A stretch of 64,000 bases of DNA, taken from the NCBI GenBank assembly GCA_025200525.1, contig CM045761.1:44834190-44898189 (forward strand), in the 5' to 3' direction. The notes beneath the pieces are model-generated. The model had not been told where the DNA came from. It did no database searches and saw nothing but the letters and a program-made list of their open reading frames with translations. The stretch is from Camellia lanceoleosa. Lineage: Eukaryota; Streptophyta; Magnoliopsida; Ericales; Theaceae. The position numbers and the translations under genes were made by a program. Positions 35,172 to 46,180 of this stretch are shown piece by piece. The stretch's first letter is position 1, and each line of letters starts with the position of its first letter.

Positions 35172-36925
35172 CTCCGGCTTAGGTAGGTGGGATGGGTGAT
35201 GTATATGCTAGGGTCGTAAGACACGACCCCAGTCTGGATAAAGTTGATTCTTTTGGGAGGTGGAGCTTGGTTGTGTGGTAGGAGAGGGTTTGTTATGACA
35301 TTGGGTTTTTCTGGAGGTACAATCACCTGCTTGTCAACGAGATCCTGAATCTCGTGATGCAATCTATAACATTGGTCAGTGTCATGACCATGTTGTTGGT
35401 GGTATGCACAGTATTTTGCTGGGTTATGAGAGGGAGGGAGTGGATTTGGCAGTGGCCACGGCTCCAGGGGCTTTAAGTGCCCTTTCCTAATTAATACCCC
35501 CAGAGCCTTGGACAGGGGCATATATAAAGGCATGAAGGTTCTTTGGCCTCTGGGTTGGAATTTGGTGGCTTATGTGTTGCTTCCAGACGCACTGGAAAAA
35601 GGCGTAGCTGCCATGGGTTTTAGAGGGGAGGTGGTGGTGACCATTCTTACCTCCGAAGCTCTAGCATTTGCGGCATTGCTGGTGCCTGTATTGTTGTTGC
35701 GGTTGAAGGTTCTTCAGGGTTGCTCTCTGTCTTGGTCAATCAGACCCTGTTTCATAGCATCCTCAATTTGTACCCCCATCTCGTGCAAATCTGAAAAGGT
35801 ATGGAAGGGGAGTACAATCATCTTCTGCATCAGTTTTAGCTGGAGATTGTGCACAATCATCCGGATTTGATCTTTATCAGTGGGCCTTAGGGTCATCATT
35901 GAGGCCTTGGCCCTCCACCGGGCTACGAAATCTGAGAAGCTCTCCTTAGGCTTCTGCCTTGTTGTTTCAAGATCACGGGTTGTAATCTCGATTTGGGTAT
36001 TGTAAGAGTATTGCGCAACAAAGGCCTCGGCCATTTCATCCCAATTTCACTTGACATCATCCTCTAATTTCGCATACCAGATAGCGGCCACACCCAACAG
36101 GGTCCGACCGAATAATGAAAGCTTCTGCGGTCTGGTGAGGCCCATCGGCCGTAATATATCTGAGAATAACCGAAGATGCACCATGGGATCCCCAGATCTG
36201 TCGAAGCGATCGATTTGCGGCATTTTGAACCTATCTGGCAGCGCCACAGCCACATCGGTATATCCGTCCTCGATATCCAGGATAGCCTTTACCCCTTGGA
36301 ATTTCTTGAACAACTTCTCGAGCTTGCTCAATTTCAGTGCTGTAGGGTCTACTTCGAACTCGAAGGGAGAGTCCGGGTGGTTGACAAGCGTATGTGCCTT
36401 AGATAATTGAGGTAGAAGCGGGGGCGGAGCTAGCCCCGTTGGAATGTCTGTGTCCTTCTAGATGGTCTAGACATTTGGCAAGATGTTTTGGGCATTCGGC
36501 AGGACATTCTGGATAGTTAGTGTCTGCTCAGGTAACAGGACCCCTGGTGGGGGAGGAGTTGGGTGTGAAGCAGATGCCCCAGTTTGTTGTTGCAACCTGG
36601 CAATTAACTCTGCCTGCTGGGCCATGATCTCGGTCTGTTGTTTAGCAAACTCATCCCGGCGAGCAGCGTCCTGCTGCATGGCTCTCATGGTTTCCTGCAT
36701 TTGACGCATCATTTCCTCGACTCCTGTAATTCCTGACATACTACCCTGATCTGTTTGAAGTACTGGTAGGTCTATCTCTATGGCAACAATTGGGATCTCA
36801 GCCCGACTGTCCATTGATAGGGTAAACCACTGCTCTGGCAACCTCTTTTCGGATAGCAACCTCTGCTCGGATGCACTGCGTCTTCTCGACCTCCGTTTGA
36901 TAACCAGGGGTAGGGAATGATACAC
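35099..36925 (-). pseudogene. Tat gag polyprotein
   Basis: The N-terminal part has a glutamine/methionine-rich coiled coil (EEMMRQMQETMRAMQQDAAR). The retrotransposon gag domain follows at about 36280-35800 (VHLRLFSDILRPMGL, LLGVAAIWYAKLEDDVK, FVAQYSYNTQ). The CCHH-like nucleocapsid finger is CAYHQQHGHDTDQC near 35410. All are in one frame, broken by stops at 36467, 36455, 36047 (CGA to TGA) and about 35711. The start codon is uncertain: 36925 is the first ATG of the open stretch, but the next one near 36740 (MSGITGVEE) fits the family better. Confidence 0.88.
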
Positions 36926-37729
36926 TGGTTGTCCGTCGACCAGATCCTCAGATTGATTGAGTCGGCGGCCTCTTGTCCAGAGTGCTTGGGGAATATCTGC
37001 TTGGTCTGAAGCAATTGTGCTAAACTACCTAGCAAAAAGATAAATAAAGCAATAATAAGGAAATACACAACCAGATAAACGGACAACATAACAGCGTAAA
37101 TAAACAAAACACACAGTCGGGTATAATCAACACGCAGTTGATAAGCTGAATACACTGTTTTCTAACACTGATCATTATTCCCAAAATTACTGCCCCCAAA
37201 GTTGAATCTGATACCCGCAGATAACTGATTCCGAAAATACTGAACTGGTGCCCGCAGGTCTGATACCCAAACTTGTAAACTGATACATACATTCGTATAA
37301 AGTCGCACTCTAAAAGCACATAACAAACAAGTGAGAGCCAAAAAAAACACCCCTATGTTGGGGTAGGGTTTCCCTGTCCTATTTTGTCAGGAACTAGGGT
37401 TTCACTATGCACGCAGCGATTTCAAACAACCTATAATTGGGTAAGTAACCTGTCCTAGTTTGGAATGGTCACTATGGATTCCGAATATGCACTAGGTCGA
37501 ATGGTCAAAAAGGGTGCCCCGGTAAAATCGGGGTTTGTGTTCCCGTCGTGGCAGAGCCCGCAACCGATCAGCCTTATGGCACGCTTCTCGAAGTGAGACT
37601 CCGGCAAACCATTCAGGAATAGCATACGGCAAACACAGTGTCCTAGGCGCACCAATGCAAATACAATGCAAAGAAACACATAAGTGTAGTCAAAACCAGA
37701 TATCATGAGTTCGAGTCAAGTTCTCTAAC
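36926..37729. other. Tat 5' leader
   Basis: About 0.8 kb between primer site and gag with no coding sequence recognised; presumably leader and packaging sequences. Confidence 0.6.
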
Positions 37730-37747
37730 TCCCCAGCGGAGTCGCCA
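37730..37747 (-). other. primer binding site of Tat element
   Basis: On the minus strand TGGCGACTCCGCTGGGGA begins 5 bp after the end of the 5' LTR. It would pair with the 3' end of an arginine tRNA, the primer reported for Ogre/Tat elements; I assign the tRNA from memory. Confidence 0.8.
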
Positions 37748-37752
37748 GAAAC

Positions 37753-40700
37753 TGTAGACGTCCCCGAACGTCTCGGGAGGGAAATCCCGTTTTGTTCATT
37801 TGGGCTCACTACAGTTCAGGACTCAAAGTCATGGTCCTGTATCTAATCTCACAGAGTGCAATGCAAGACCGATGAATCATCAAAGAGTCCAAATCCGGCA
37901 AATCGTTTTTGAAAACAAATTTTTTTGAAAGAAGTGCCAAACATGGACTACTTTGCCAGATATAGAGTCGCCACCTAAATATTTTATTTTGAAAAATTTA
38001 GGAAACCCTGACACGTTGCCTAAGGCCACGTGTCCGTCATCACCAAAGTTACCTCGGCTCGAGAACTTGGGTACGATTGAGGAAGGTCACTTCGTGAGCA
38101 CCCCCGCTCGCCCGATCAAAGATCGGCCTCTACTAACCATGATATCGAGTTTTGAAAACATTATGTAACCTAGAATTACTATGTGATGCGCATAGCATAC
38201 AAGTATAGATTGGATCGCCTGAATTGGAACAACACATCTCATGTTTGTTTATTTTGAAAATGATTTGAAGGTGCTACCCGCAAGTAGGCTAAAATGTGGA
38301 TTTGTCACCCTCATGTGGGCTTAGAAAACAAGATGATTTGCCACTATCTAGTGGGCTTAAAACTCGCAGACGATGAATTGTTCCAATCCAAATAACCCGA
38401 CCTTCACCCACAGGCATTCAGGCAGGTATATCACATAAGCAGTTAGTCTCATGGTAAACATGCTATCATGGTCGTCATTCACACGCATGCAAGGATGCTA
38501 AAGCATAAAAGCTTACTTAGTACTCCGAGCCAAAACAAAAGCTAGTTAGTAATCAATGCATGATCCTAACTATACAGAAATGCCTAATACAACACATGCA
38601 GGAATGCAACTACAATAGGCTCGGTTATTCTAAGATGGCATATGATGATGCTACAGCTAACATGCATTCAACTTGGAATTGAAATACAAATGCAGTTAGT
38701 ATGATGCGCCGAGCCCGGTGCATGCAATACAGATGAATGATGCAAACATGCTATCATAAGTATGCTAATTGAAACATGTCCTAATCTAACCATCATAAGC
38801 TGGTAAATAAAAGGAAGGAAGACGTGGGGTTGGAAGACATACATCACACGCACGCACACTTATTACAACATTGCCCTCACGCATAGGGTCCGAATAAATA
38901 ATATACAGTCTGAATAAATAGTACAGTCCGAATAAATACAAAATCCTAATTAATTAACAAATTAATCTTGGAAAGCAGGTAAATTAGCACACAAATCCAT
39001 GGACCGCCTCAGCTCTATTCTGAATGATGAATGATGCATGCTTGAGTTGCCTTGCGCAGAAATCCATTGCGATGCCCCGGTTTGCCTCTGTTTGCAATTG
39101 TTCTCGGAATATTGTGCAAAGCTCCAGAAGGCTGCTGATTTTTGATTTACTGCAACAGAGAGCAACAAAGGGGCATGGCAAAGTATTTTCACATATGTAT
39201 GCATGACTACTCTTCAGGGAGTGTAGTCCTCGATTCTCGTGCCACTAATCATGCATCTCGATGCATGATGGCCGAGGATTCGAATTGCACGACTCAATGT
39301 GAAATGAATGCACATAAAAACACAACGAGACCTAAACTCCATCATGGGTAATCCGGAGTGTCAGCGACCAGGAATTGAGACACATTCCGTCACTCAAAGT
39401 ACGAAACATCCCTCGTTTCCCGAGCTTGGGCTAACTCCTATCACAAACACAATGCAAATGAGATGGCATACACAATGCGATTAACATACAACCTAGCATA
39501 CGCAATGCTATGAAATGGCATACACAATGCTCGATGTAACATGGCATACACAATGCTCTAACATACAACCTAGCATACGCAATGTTATGGAGTGAAATGG
39601 CATACACAATGCACGATGGACTTACACCAACATGAGTGGACCTCAGCCACACTCACATCAGTGGCCATACGATAGGAAATGAAACAATCGAAATGCATGC
39701 AAACGTGCACGAATGCCAAGGACCGATCCTAAGGCATAACATGCCACTCTACCAAAGCATGGCAAGGGATGCAATATGGCATACAAACACATATGATACA
39801 GCTCTAAAACATGATAACAATGGTCCCGAATCATGCAAACATGGCACACTATGCAAGCTAAGGGGCCCAGGTACCGAAACTAGTGAAGTGCATTACACTA
39901 GAGGTACCCAAAGCAATGCACCAAAGGCAAAACCAACCCCAAACAGACCCTATGCAGATTTGAAACAGTGGGAAATTGGTCTAAAATGATGGCTCAACAT
40001 GCATGAAAATGAAGCTCATTCATTGGTCGGTGAACAAGGCATTCACGCACAACTCTCAAGCACACTTAAAGAGATGAAAACATGGCAATATGGCATTCAA
40101 ACAAGCTCTGAAATATGATTAAAAATGACCTCAAAACATGAACACACCTCAGCACATGCATGCAATGGACCTCAAAACTCAAAGTTAAGCATGGGTATTC
40201 AACTACAAGCATGCAAAAACAAACATCATTCGACCATGAGGCCTAAAAATAGAGCTAGGGTAGTCCAAAATAAGCACATTATCAGTTTAAGGTATATCCA
40301 AAAAGTGCTAACATCAAGGGTCCACAAAGCATGCAAAGAAAGCTAGTGAACCATTAGTTGTTCTACAACTATATGAAGCATATGAAGGCTCACCCAACCA
40401 ACCAAAAATAGAAGCATTTCATGCCAAAATATGCCTAAATACCCACTGAAACTCAGTCAATGCATGCAAAAATGAGGGGCTCCTTTGGAAGGCCATGCAA
40501 GGGGGTATTCTACACCTATATGATAGAAAAACAAAATGGCAAAACCACTTCTGGAAATGAGTTATGACAGCCCTAAAACCCACCAAATAGGTCCTGAAAT
40601 CAGTCTAGGAAACATGCAAAGAGAGGTCCCTTTGAAAGGCCTTGAATGGGATTGCTCTACACATGCATCATAGACATAAAATATGGCAAAATGGGCTCTT

Positions 40701-42585
40701 GACAGAGCTTAGGCAGACCTTAAAACTCACAAAATGAGGCCTGAAACATGACTTCAATACATGCAAAATGGGGGTCCTTTGGAAGGCCAATAAAGCTAGT
40801 AAAGAGAATGAGGGGTAAGAGGGTCACCCCTCTATGATTTTTAAGCTCAAATACACATCTAAGCCACTGAAAATCCGCTGGATTTCAGTGGCTAAAAGCC
40901 CAAATCAAGGCCAATGCAAGTACTCACATGCATAGCTCAAAACATGAGGAAATAAAGCATGAAAGGGGGTAGATGACCCCAAATAGAGAAAGTATCTTAA
41001 ACATACATGTTTATAAGCCTAAAAGGAAACTTTTTATAGTTTATGACAAATCTCAAAAATGCTCACAAGTAAGACTAAGATATGATGCCAAATAAGCCTA
41101 TAAAGAGGGATAAAGCATGCAAGGCTTTAGGATGCCTCAAACAAAAAAGTGTCCTTATAAAATCTTCAAGAGGAGCTCAAAATATGACACTTTTTAGTTT
41201 ATGACAAAGTCCAAAAATGCTTGCAAATAAGGCTAATCAATGGAGCAAAAAAATGCAAGTTTAAGGGAAATAGGTACTTACCCTTGAAGAGCAGCAAAGC
41301 TGGAGCTTTTGGACCAAGTTGGTGAACCTTCAACCCTTGAAAATCAGTCCCAAAGTGCTGGAATGGATGATGGAGGTGGTAGGCTAAGGGTTGGTGTGCA
41401 AATGGTGCAAGAACAAGGGTGTTTTAGAGCTCAAGTGTAGAGATATGGAAGGTGGAGTGTGTATGCCTTAACAAAAGTTGTTCAACCCCTCAAATGGAAG
41501 AAAAGCCTCTCCTTTATAGAGGAGAGGCTCTAAAATATCTCAAAGAGACCTCACATATCCTCCATACACATGTATGTAGGATGGTCCAAATGCCTTACAG
41601 CTGGCACAGCTGTGATGCATTCAGAGAGAGCAAAAAGCAAGAAGCAGGCCGGCCAATTCAAGTGGCCGGCCGACCACTCCCCCTGGTTGGCCGACCAGGG
41701 GTCAAAAGGTTCAAGAAGAATTGCTGGCCGGCCACCCCAAAAAGGTGGCCTCCCAGATGAGTGCAACACAGCTGCATGATGAAAAACTAGAAAAAGTGAC
41801 CCAAGAGAGAGAAAAATTAGCTTTTTAGCAAGGTTCAAAAGGGTCAAGATGAATTACTGGTCGGCCTACCCATATTGGTGGCCTCCCAGATGAGCACAAC
41901 ACAATGGTGGTATGAAAAGCCAGAAAATGTGGCTCAAAAGTGAAAAAAACCAACTTTCTGTCAGAAAAATCGACTTTAGGAGAGAGAAAATGAGAAAACT
42001 AGTTTTTTAGGGAAAAGGTGGCCTCCCACCATACTACCACCTCCCTAACAATGAAAATAGGGTCCCTACCAAAAATGGAGCAAGACGGATGCAAAACGAA
42101 GGTTCGGGGGCCCAAACGCACAGCCCGGGGCCCCAAAAACAGGCTGTTAAGCACCGGAGGTGGCATATGACCACGAAGGTGGTCTCCAGGGCCACAGTGT
42201 CCCTCTAGGGAGAGGAAATAAAGTGTGTGCCAAAAACCGGAGCAAATAGAGGTAGTTAGATGGTCCCGAACTGAGGCGCACGACCGACGGCTCTAAAAAT
42301 CGAAAACTGGCCTCTAAACGGGAAATATGGCCTACGACCACGAAACGTAGCCTACGGCCACAGAGAGATAGTCTATAAGACCTCTCCCTTCCGTCGGGAA
42401 GAGAAAACAGAGAGAACAGGACCCGGTTCGCAAACCGAAACAAAGCACAAAAGAGCCCCGAAGTCCGGAGGCAAGGCTTGCAGCCGAGACCCTAAAACCT
42501 CAGAACGAGCACAATATGCAACATCACCGAGCGCTCAACTGGTGATGTCTGAGTCTTAAGGTCGGTCAAAAATGGGATGTCTACA
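37753..42585 (-). repeat. 5' LTR of the Tat element
   Basis: 4833 bp, minus orientation, TGTAGAC...GTCTACA ends. TATA-like box at 41511-41519, palindrome at 41559-41580, and a GGCCGGCC-rich block at 41648-41750 that includes GGCCACC...GGTGGCC and GGTCGGCCTACC, related to the inverted repeats upstream of the antisense genes. Confidence 0.92.
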
Positions 42586-42996
42586 ACATGTGTTTTCAAA
42601 AACAACATATCATGTTAGTAGAGGCTGATCTTTGATCAGGCGAGCGGGGGTGCTCATTTCGGGACCTTCCCCTCTCGTACCCAAGTTCCCGAGCCAAGGC
42701 AACTTTGGTGATGACGGACACGTGGCCTTAGGCATGAGTCAAGGTTTCCTAAATTTCTCAAAAATAAAATATTTAGGTGGCGACTCTGAAAGCGGCAAAG
42801 CAGTCCATGTTTGGCGCTTTTTTTATTAAAATCAATGTTCCAAAACGATTTGCCGGATTTGGACTTTTTGGTGATTTATCAATCTTACATTGCACTTTGT
42901 GAGATTAGATTCAGAACCGTGACAGGAGTCCGAACTGTAGTAGTTAGAACTACAATTCGCGCCCTCGCGCGCAAAGCGAAGTTCGGACGGTCTATG
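42586..42996 (+). mobile_element. older Tat-type LTR, right part
   Basis: Resumes the LTR that was broken at 16252: TTTTCAAAAACAACATATCA and the GCGAGCGGGGGTGCTC block match the solo LTR at 10690-10760. It follows the solo LTR to about GAACTGTAG (42941), then diverges; GTTCGGACGGTCTATG at 42980-42995 may be a mutated LTR end. No target duplication could be matched to the left end. Confidence 0.75.
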
Positions 42997-43686
42997 CGTT
43001 TTTTACACATTTTAAACAAGAAATTCTAATGCAACATATCATTTTCCTCTGGCTTGTGTTTATGTCTAAGCAACATGAAAAATCTAGAAATTCCCTAAAT
43101 ATTGATTTGTGATTATGTATCAATTTTAAGCAGTAAATAACAATCTCAAATCAAACAATCAAAGACAAATTAACACAACGATTTAACGTGGAAAAATCAC
43201 AATTGGAACGCCTCCAATTATGATAATAAAAAAAACTACGGGCAAAAGCCACAAAACAATCCACTAAGAAGAGATAAAGGAATTACACAAGTGTACTCTC
43301 AATTACCTATGCCCGAATCAAACCGACCCTTATGTGCCTCTTCCAGTCCCGTCTTCACCTTGGAATTGTCTTGCCTAACGTTGAATCCACAGCACCGATG
43401 TCGAATCACAACAATGAGCCACTCTGGAATCCACCAAAGCTCCAGGCTCGAATTCCACGGAATCCACCGAAGGACAACACTCTCTTTTGTATTGAACAAA
43501 ACAAACATGAAAGAATTAACTTCTGAAACATCTCTGCAAGGCACAATTCGGATTGAATTCAAATCTAAAACTCATAGGCTCACTGAAATAAAAGATCGAA
43601 TACAATTACAACTAAAAGGAGTTCTGATAAACGGATTGCCAAGCATAAAAACCTAGGACAACATATTCACCATACTCTCTGTTCAG
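42997..43686. other. RAD51B intron, 3' end of the 32-kb intron
   Basis: No gene. The stretch 43180-43290 (TTTAACGTGGAAAAATCACA ...) resembles sequence found in plant copia LTRs, and the small LTR element at 45663 has the similar TTTAACGTGGTTCGGC. It may be an old LTR remnant. The acceptor CTCTGTTCAG precedes the exon at 43687. Confidence 0.4.
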
Positions 43687-43746
43687 GGAATTTAAACAAG
43701 GACCTTCGAGACAACATTCATTGGGTTGGCATATTTCGTTTATCAA
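43687..43746 (+). pseudogene. RAD51B: RAD51B exon (RQHSLGWHISFIK)
   Basis: One base, 19 codons, two bases; acceptor GTTCAG, donor AA|GTGAGA. It encodes EFKQGPSRQHSLGWHISFI. The first G completes the GG ending the exon at 11422, restoring glycine, which ties the two exons together across 32 kb. Open in frame. Confidence 0.88.
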
Positions 43747-43853
43747 GTGAGAACTGTATATTCTGAACTCTTATCTTTGTTTTGTGAAACTTCTTCGCTA
43801 TGGATGGTTTGTCTTTGCTCCTCAAGAGATACTTCTTTATCTATTGTGTTTAG

Positions 43854-43945
43854 GTCTCATGCAGAATTTTCACGAATTCCTATAGTGGTGACTAACCAAG
43901 TTAGATCTCAAAGCATTGATGAAATCCCCCAGTACGCTTTCCAAG
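43854..43945 (+). pseudogene. RAD51B: RAD51B exon (VVTNQVRSQ)
   Basis: 92 bp between acceptor GTGTTTAG and donor CAAG|GTATCA; the first G completes a lysine codon. It encodes SHAEFSRIPIVVTNQVRSQS then IDEIPQYAFQ. VVTNQV is the conserved L2-side strand of RAD51-family ATPases. Open in frame. Confidence 0.9.
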
Positions 43946-43985
43946 GTATCATAGCATAATTAGTTTGTGAAATCTTTTGCCCCAG

Positions 43986-44133
43986 TAGTAAGACTATTAA
44001 TTCATCATCCGGTCTTGGAGGCGAGGATGACACCATAGAGGAATCCACAAGATTTGATTATCATCTTGTCCAGCTTTAGGGATTCACTGGTCTCATGCTG
44101 TCACTATTCGCCTTGTGCTGGAAGCTAAATCAG
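43986..44133 (+). pseudogene. RAD51B: RAD51B exon with missing bases
   Basis: Acceptor GCCCCAG, donor TCAG|GTTGGT. It encodes GLGGEDDTIEESTRFDYHLV in one frame and ALGIHWSHAVTIRLVLEAKS in another. The exon is 148 bp; 150 would be needed for the flanking phases. One base seems lost at the acceptor and one between GTC and CAGCTTTAG near 44075. Without repair a TAG follows at once. Confidence 0.85.
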
Positions 44134-45072
44134 GTTGGTGACTGCCACTTTCCTTGACACAAAATGATATCACACTGCTCATGCATGTATTAAAAATTTG
44201 TTCTATGGGGACTATTGGGATCTTCTGCTTTCAAGTAGATTGTGATGGTGTCTTAGTTTAAAGTGTGTTCTCTAAAAAACTTATGTTCATTCCTATTCAA
44301 CTAAGGTTATAAAACTGGTGTTTTGTTGAATATGAGAAGGAATCCTTTATTGAGGTGATTTTGGAAATGGCTGGATTGTTACAGTTGAAACTCTCCTAGA
44401 GGGGCAGGATTTTAGTAAAAGAGAGTTGAACCAGTGACACTCCCGATGTACTATTAGCTAGCAAATTAGGCGGCCCTCTAGGGACTTCCAGATCACCAGA
44501 GATGGAGGAGAGAGCCAAGGCCGGAGTAGAGAGTCAATACTATGTATATTGGAAAATTGAGATGTGTTTTCAGGGTGTTATATGATTGATGTACACATCA
44601 ACAATGGATTTGTTAATTGGACATTGAGCCATTATGAAACATGTTAAATTTTATCAAAAAACATTTTGAACAGTTTAGTAATGAAAATAAAGGAGTATCT
44701 TGAGTTGGTCTGCTCATGTTAGCTAGTAAGACATATGAATGCTTTTTTCAAAATTGCATCAAAGTTGAAGATACTCCCATTATTAAGCAGCAACAACCAT
44801 AAGTGGGCACTGATTTGTGGAGGATGTGGCCTTTGATATTGCTCAACGGGGTAAAATCAGTGAAGCCCATATCTATGTACGGGGCTGGAGACATTTTTGA
44901 GTTGAGTTGAGTTGAGTTGTATGCATCCAATTCCAAGTCCCCCAGGGCTCCAAATTTGAGAGTAGAATAACCTTCTATAAGATAATAGTGTATTGCCAAT
45001 TGCATTTTTCCTTACAATTTTCTTTTAAGATTTCTGCCAATCTGAAAATCACGAATTCTTTCTCTCTTGCAC
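44134..45072. other. RAD51B intron
   Basis: No gene. A short TTGAG pentanucleotide run lies at 44897-44919. Confidence 0.6.
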
Positions 45073-45264
45073 GTGAGAGGTTTATGAAGGTGGCAAAATC
45101 TCCAATATCTCCTTCTCTGGTATTCCCTTTCAACATAACTTCATCCGGGATTTCATTGCTCAGTGATGTTAGAGTAGAGATGATTAGGACCACAAATAAA
45201 CACAATACAAGATCAAGGTTCGTCACTGACTTTTCTGATATGCATCAATCATTTAATGGTTTAA
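45073..45264 (+). pseudogene. RAD51B: RAD51B last recognisable exon
   Basis: GTGAGAGGTTTATG continues the TCAG of the previous exon (KSG-ERFMKV), but the base before it is C (TTGCAC) where AG is required. The exon encodes RFMKVAKSPISPSLVFPFNI then TSSGISLLSD. After VEMIR the expected C-terminus is better read one base over, suggesting another indel near 45190. The end is set at TAA 45262-45264 of the shifted frame and is uncertain. Confidence 0.75.
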
Positions 45265-45657
45265 CTTACACATTATCCATGTTAAAAATAAGTCACCAGC
45301 AATTAAGGTGTAACTATTAATTGAATTGTCTGGACATAGTAGCTCCCAAGCTTTCCACTTGCGAAAAAAGAAAGAAGTACATTGTATGAGAAAAAGGCCA
45401 AAAACCAGGGTCGCAGACCAAGTATTCTTCAAAAGCTATCACTATTTCTCTACAAGAATATACAATTGTCCCAAGAAACTCTACAAAATAATCTTTTAGA
45501 CTAAAATGTATTATTTATTTTTCTAAAAACAAAGAGATGTAGCAGTCTTAAAGTTTTCATATGACTAATGCAGGCCACAGTGACATCATTAATTTCCTCA
45601 GCAAAAGGTTACCATGATCAGTCAGCGTGAAAACATCAGCAAGCAATATGCAGGCAT
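45265..45657. other. non-coding downstream of RAD51B
   Basis: Nothing recognised. Confidence 0.5.
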
Positions 45658-45662
45658 GTTGA

Positions 45663-46180
45663 TGTTGGGATCCGGGATCCCGCCCAAGACCTTATAGAAA
45701 TCATAGCAAGCAGAAAAACACACCCATGCACAAGGAGACACAATATTTAACGTGGTTCGGCCTCAATGCCTACGTCCACGGGAGAGTAACCGGTTTGCAC
45801 TATACCAATGGGGAGATTACAGAAAGATTACAATAGAGGAGGAGCTCACACTCTCCTCACTCAGCCACTCTCCCGTCTCCCTCGCTTACACCGAGGGAGA
45901 CGGTCTCTCCGCCTCACATCTCTCGCACCCTTTGGTTTCCTCTGTTTTGGTTCTCGCTCTCTATCTTGCTCTCTCTCACTCTCACAATTTATACACATCA
46001 AATGGAGGAAGGAGAGGAGCTGGCCTTTGCACATGGCCAGCTTGTTGGTTTGTTGGCATCACATGGCCAACTCATATGTGTTGGCAACATCACATGGAAA
46101 TTACCTTTGTATGTTGGCAGCAACATGGTGAAGCTGCTTTGTGGGTTGGCAATCACCCCTCACATGGGTGATATCCCACA
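45663..46180 (-). repeat. 3' LTR of the 3.35-kb element
   Basis: 518 bp. Contains TTTAACGTGGTTCGGCCTCA near its left third. On the minus strand it ends GATCCCAACA. Confidence 0.9.

Larger units (their letters stand above)
16253..42585 (-). mobile_element. complete Tat-lineage Ty3/gypsy retrotransposon, 26.3 kb
   Basis: Both ends are fixed by LTRs with TGTAGAC...GTCTACA termini and by a perfect 5-bp target duplication ACATG (16248-16252 and 42586-42590). On the minus strand the order is 5' LTR 42585-37753, primer binding site 37747-37730, gag, protease, RT, RNase H, archaeal-type RNase H, integrase, then a long 3' region with two + strand genes, polypurine tract and 3' LTR 21030-16253. Very long LTRs, the arginine-tRNA-type primer site, AAAGAGGGGCAAC polypurine tract and second RNase H are Tat-lineage traits. 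Only about 0.8 kb separates the LTR from gag, so an Ogre-type extra ORF upstream of gag is absent. LTR copies differ by roughly 3-5 percent in the parts I compared. Confidence 0.95.
5825..45264 (+). pseudogene. RAD51B: RAD51B-like DNA repair recombinase, split by retrotransposons
   Basis: Eight exons encode the central and C-terminal RecA/RAD51 core of a plant RAD51B homologue, a RAD51 paralogue acting in homologous recombination in the nucleus. Recognisable peptides include LLASLPTNFGGL, SSFPDIFHM, VKLLVIDSMTALVSG (Walker B), SRQHSLGWHISFIK, FSRIPIVVTNQVRSQSIDE and KSPISPSLVFPFNITSSGIS. Boundaries are canonical GT-AG for most exons and the phases chain correctly from exon to exon, including across the 32,264-bp intron 11423-43686. 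The N-terminus and Walker A exon are not in the window. Lesions: TAG at 6216, a lost acceptor (TTGCAC) before 45073, missing bases in exon 43986-44133, and a probable frameshift near the end. It is probably a pseudogene or a damaged duplicate; sequencing error in some lesions cannot be excluded. Confidence 0.85.

Noticed and set aside
36926..37729. An Ogre-type extra ORF upstream of gag
   Set aside because: Only 0.8 kb is present and no long reading frame with a start is seen.
12274..42996. Target duplication for the older LTR
   Set aside because: AGTGC precedes the left end, but nothing matching follows the uncertain right end near 42996.
43291..43656. 121-codon + strand frame before the RAD51B exon
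   Set aside because: No family resemblance; it lies in intron next to an LTR-like stretch and overlaps open frames in other phases.
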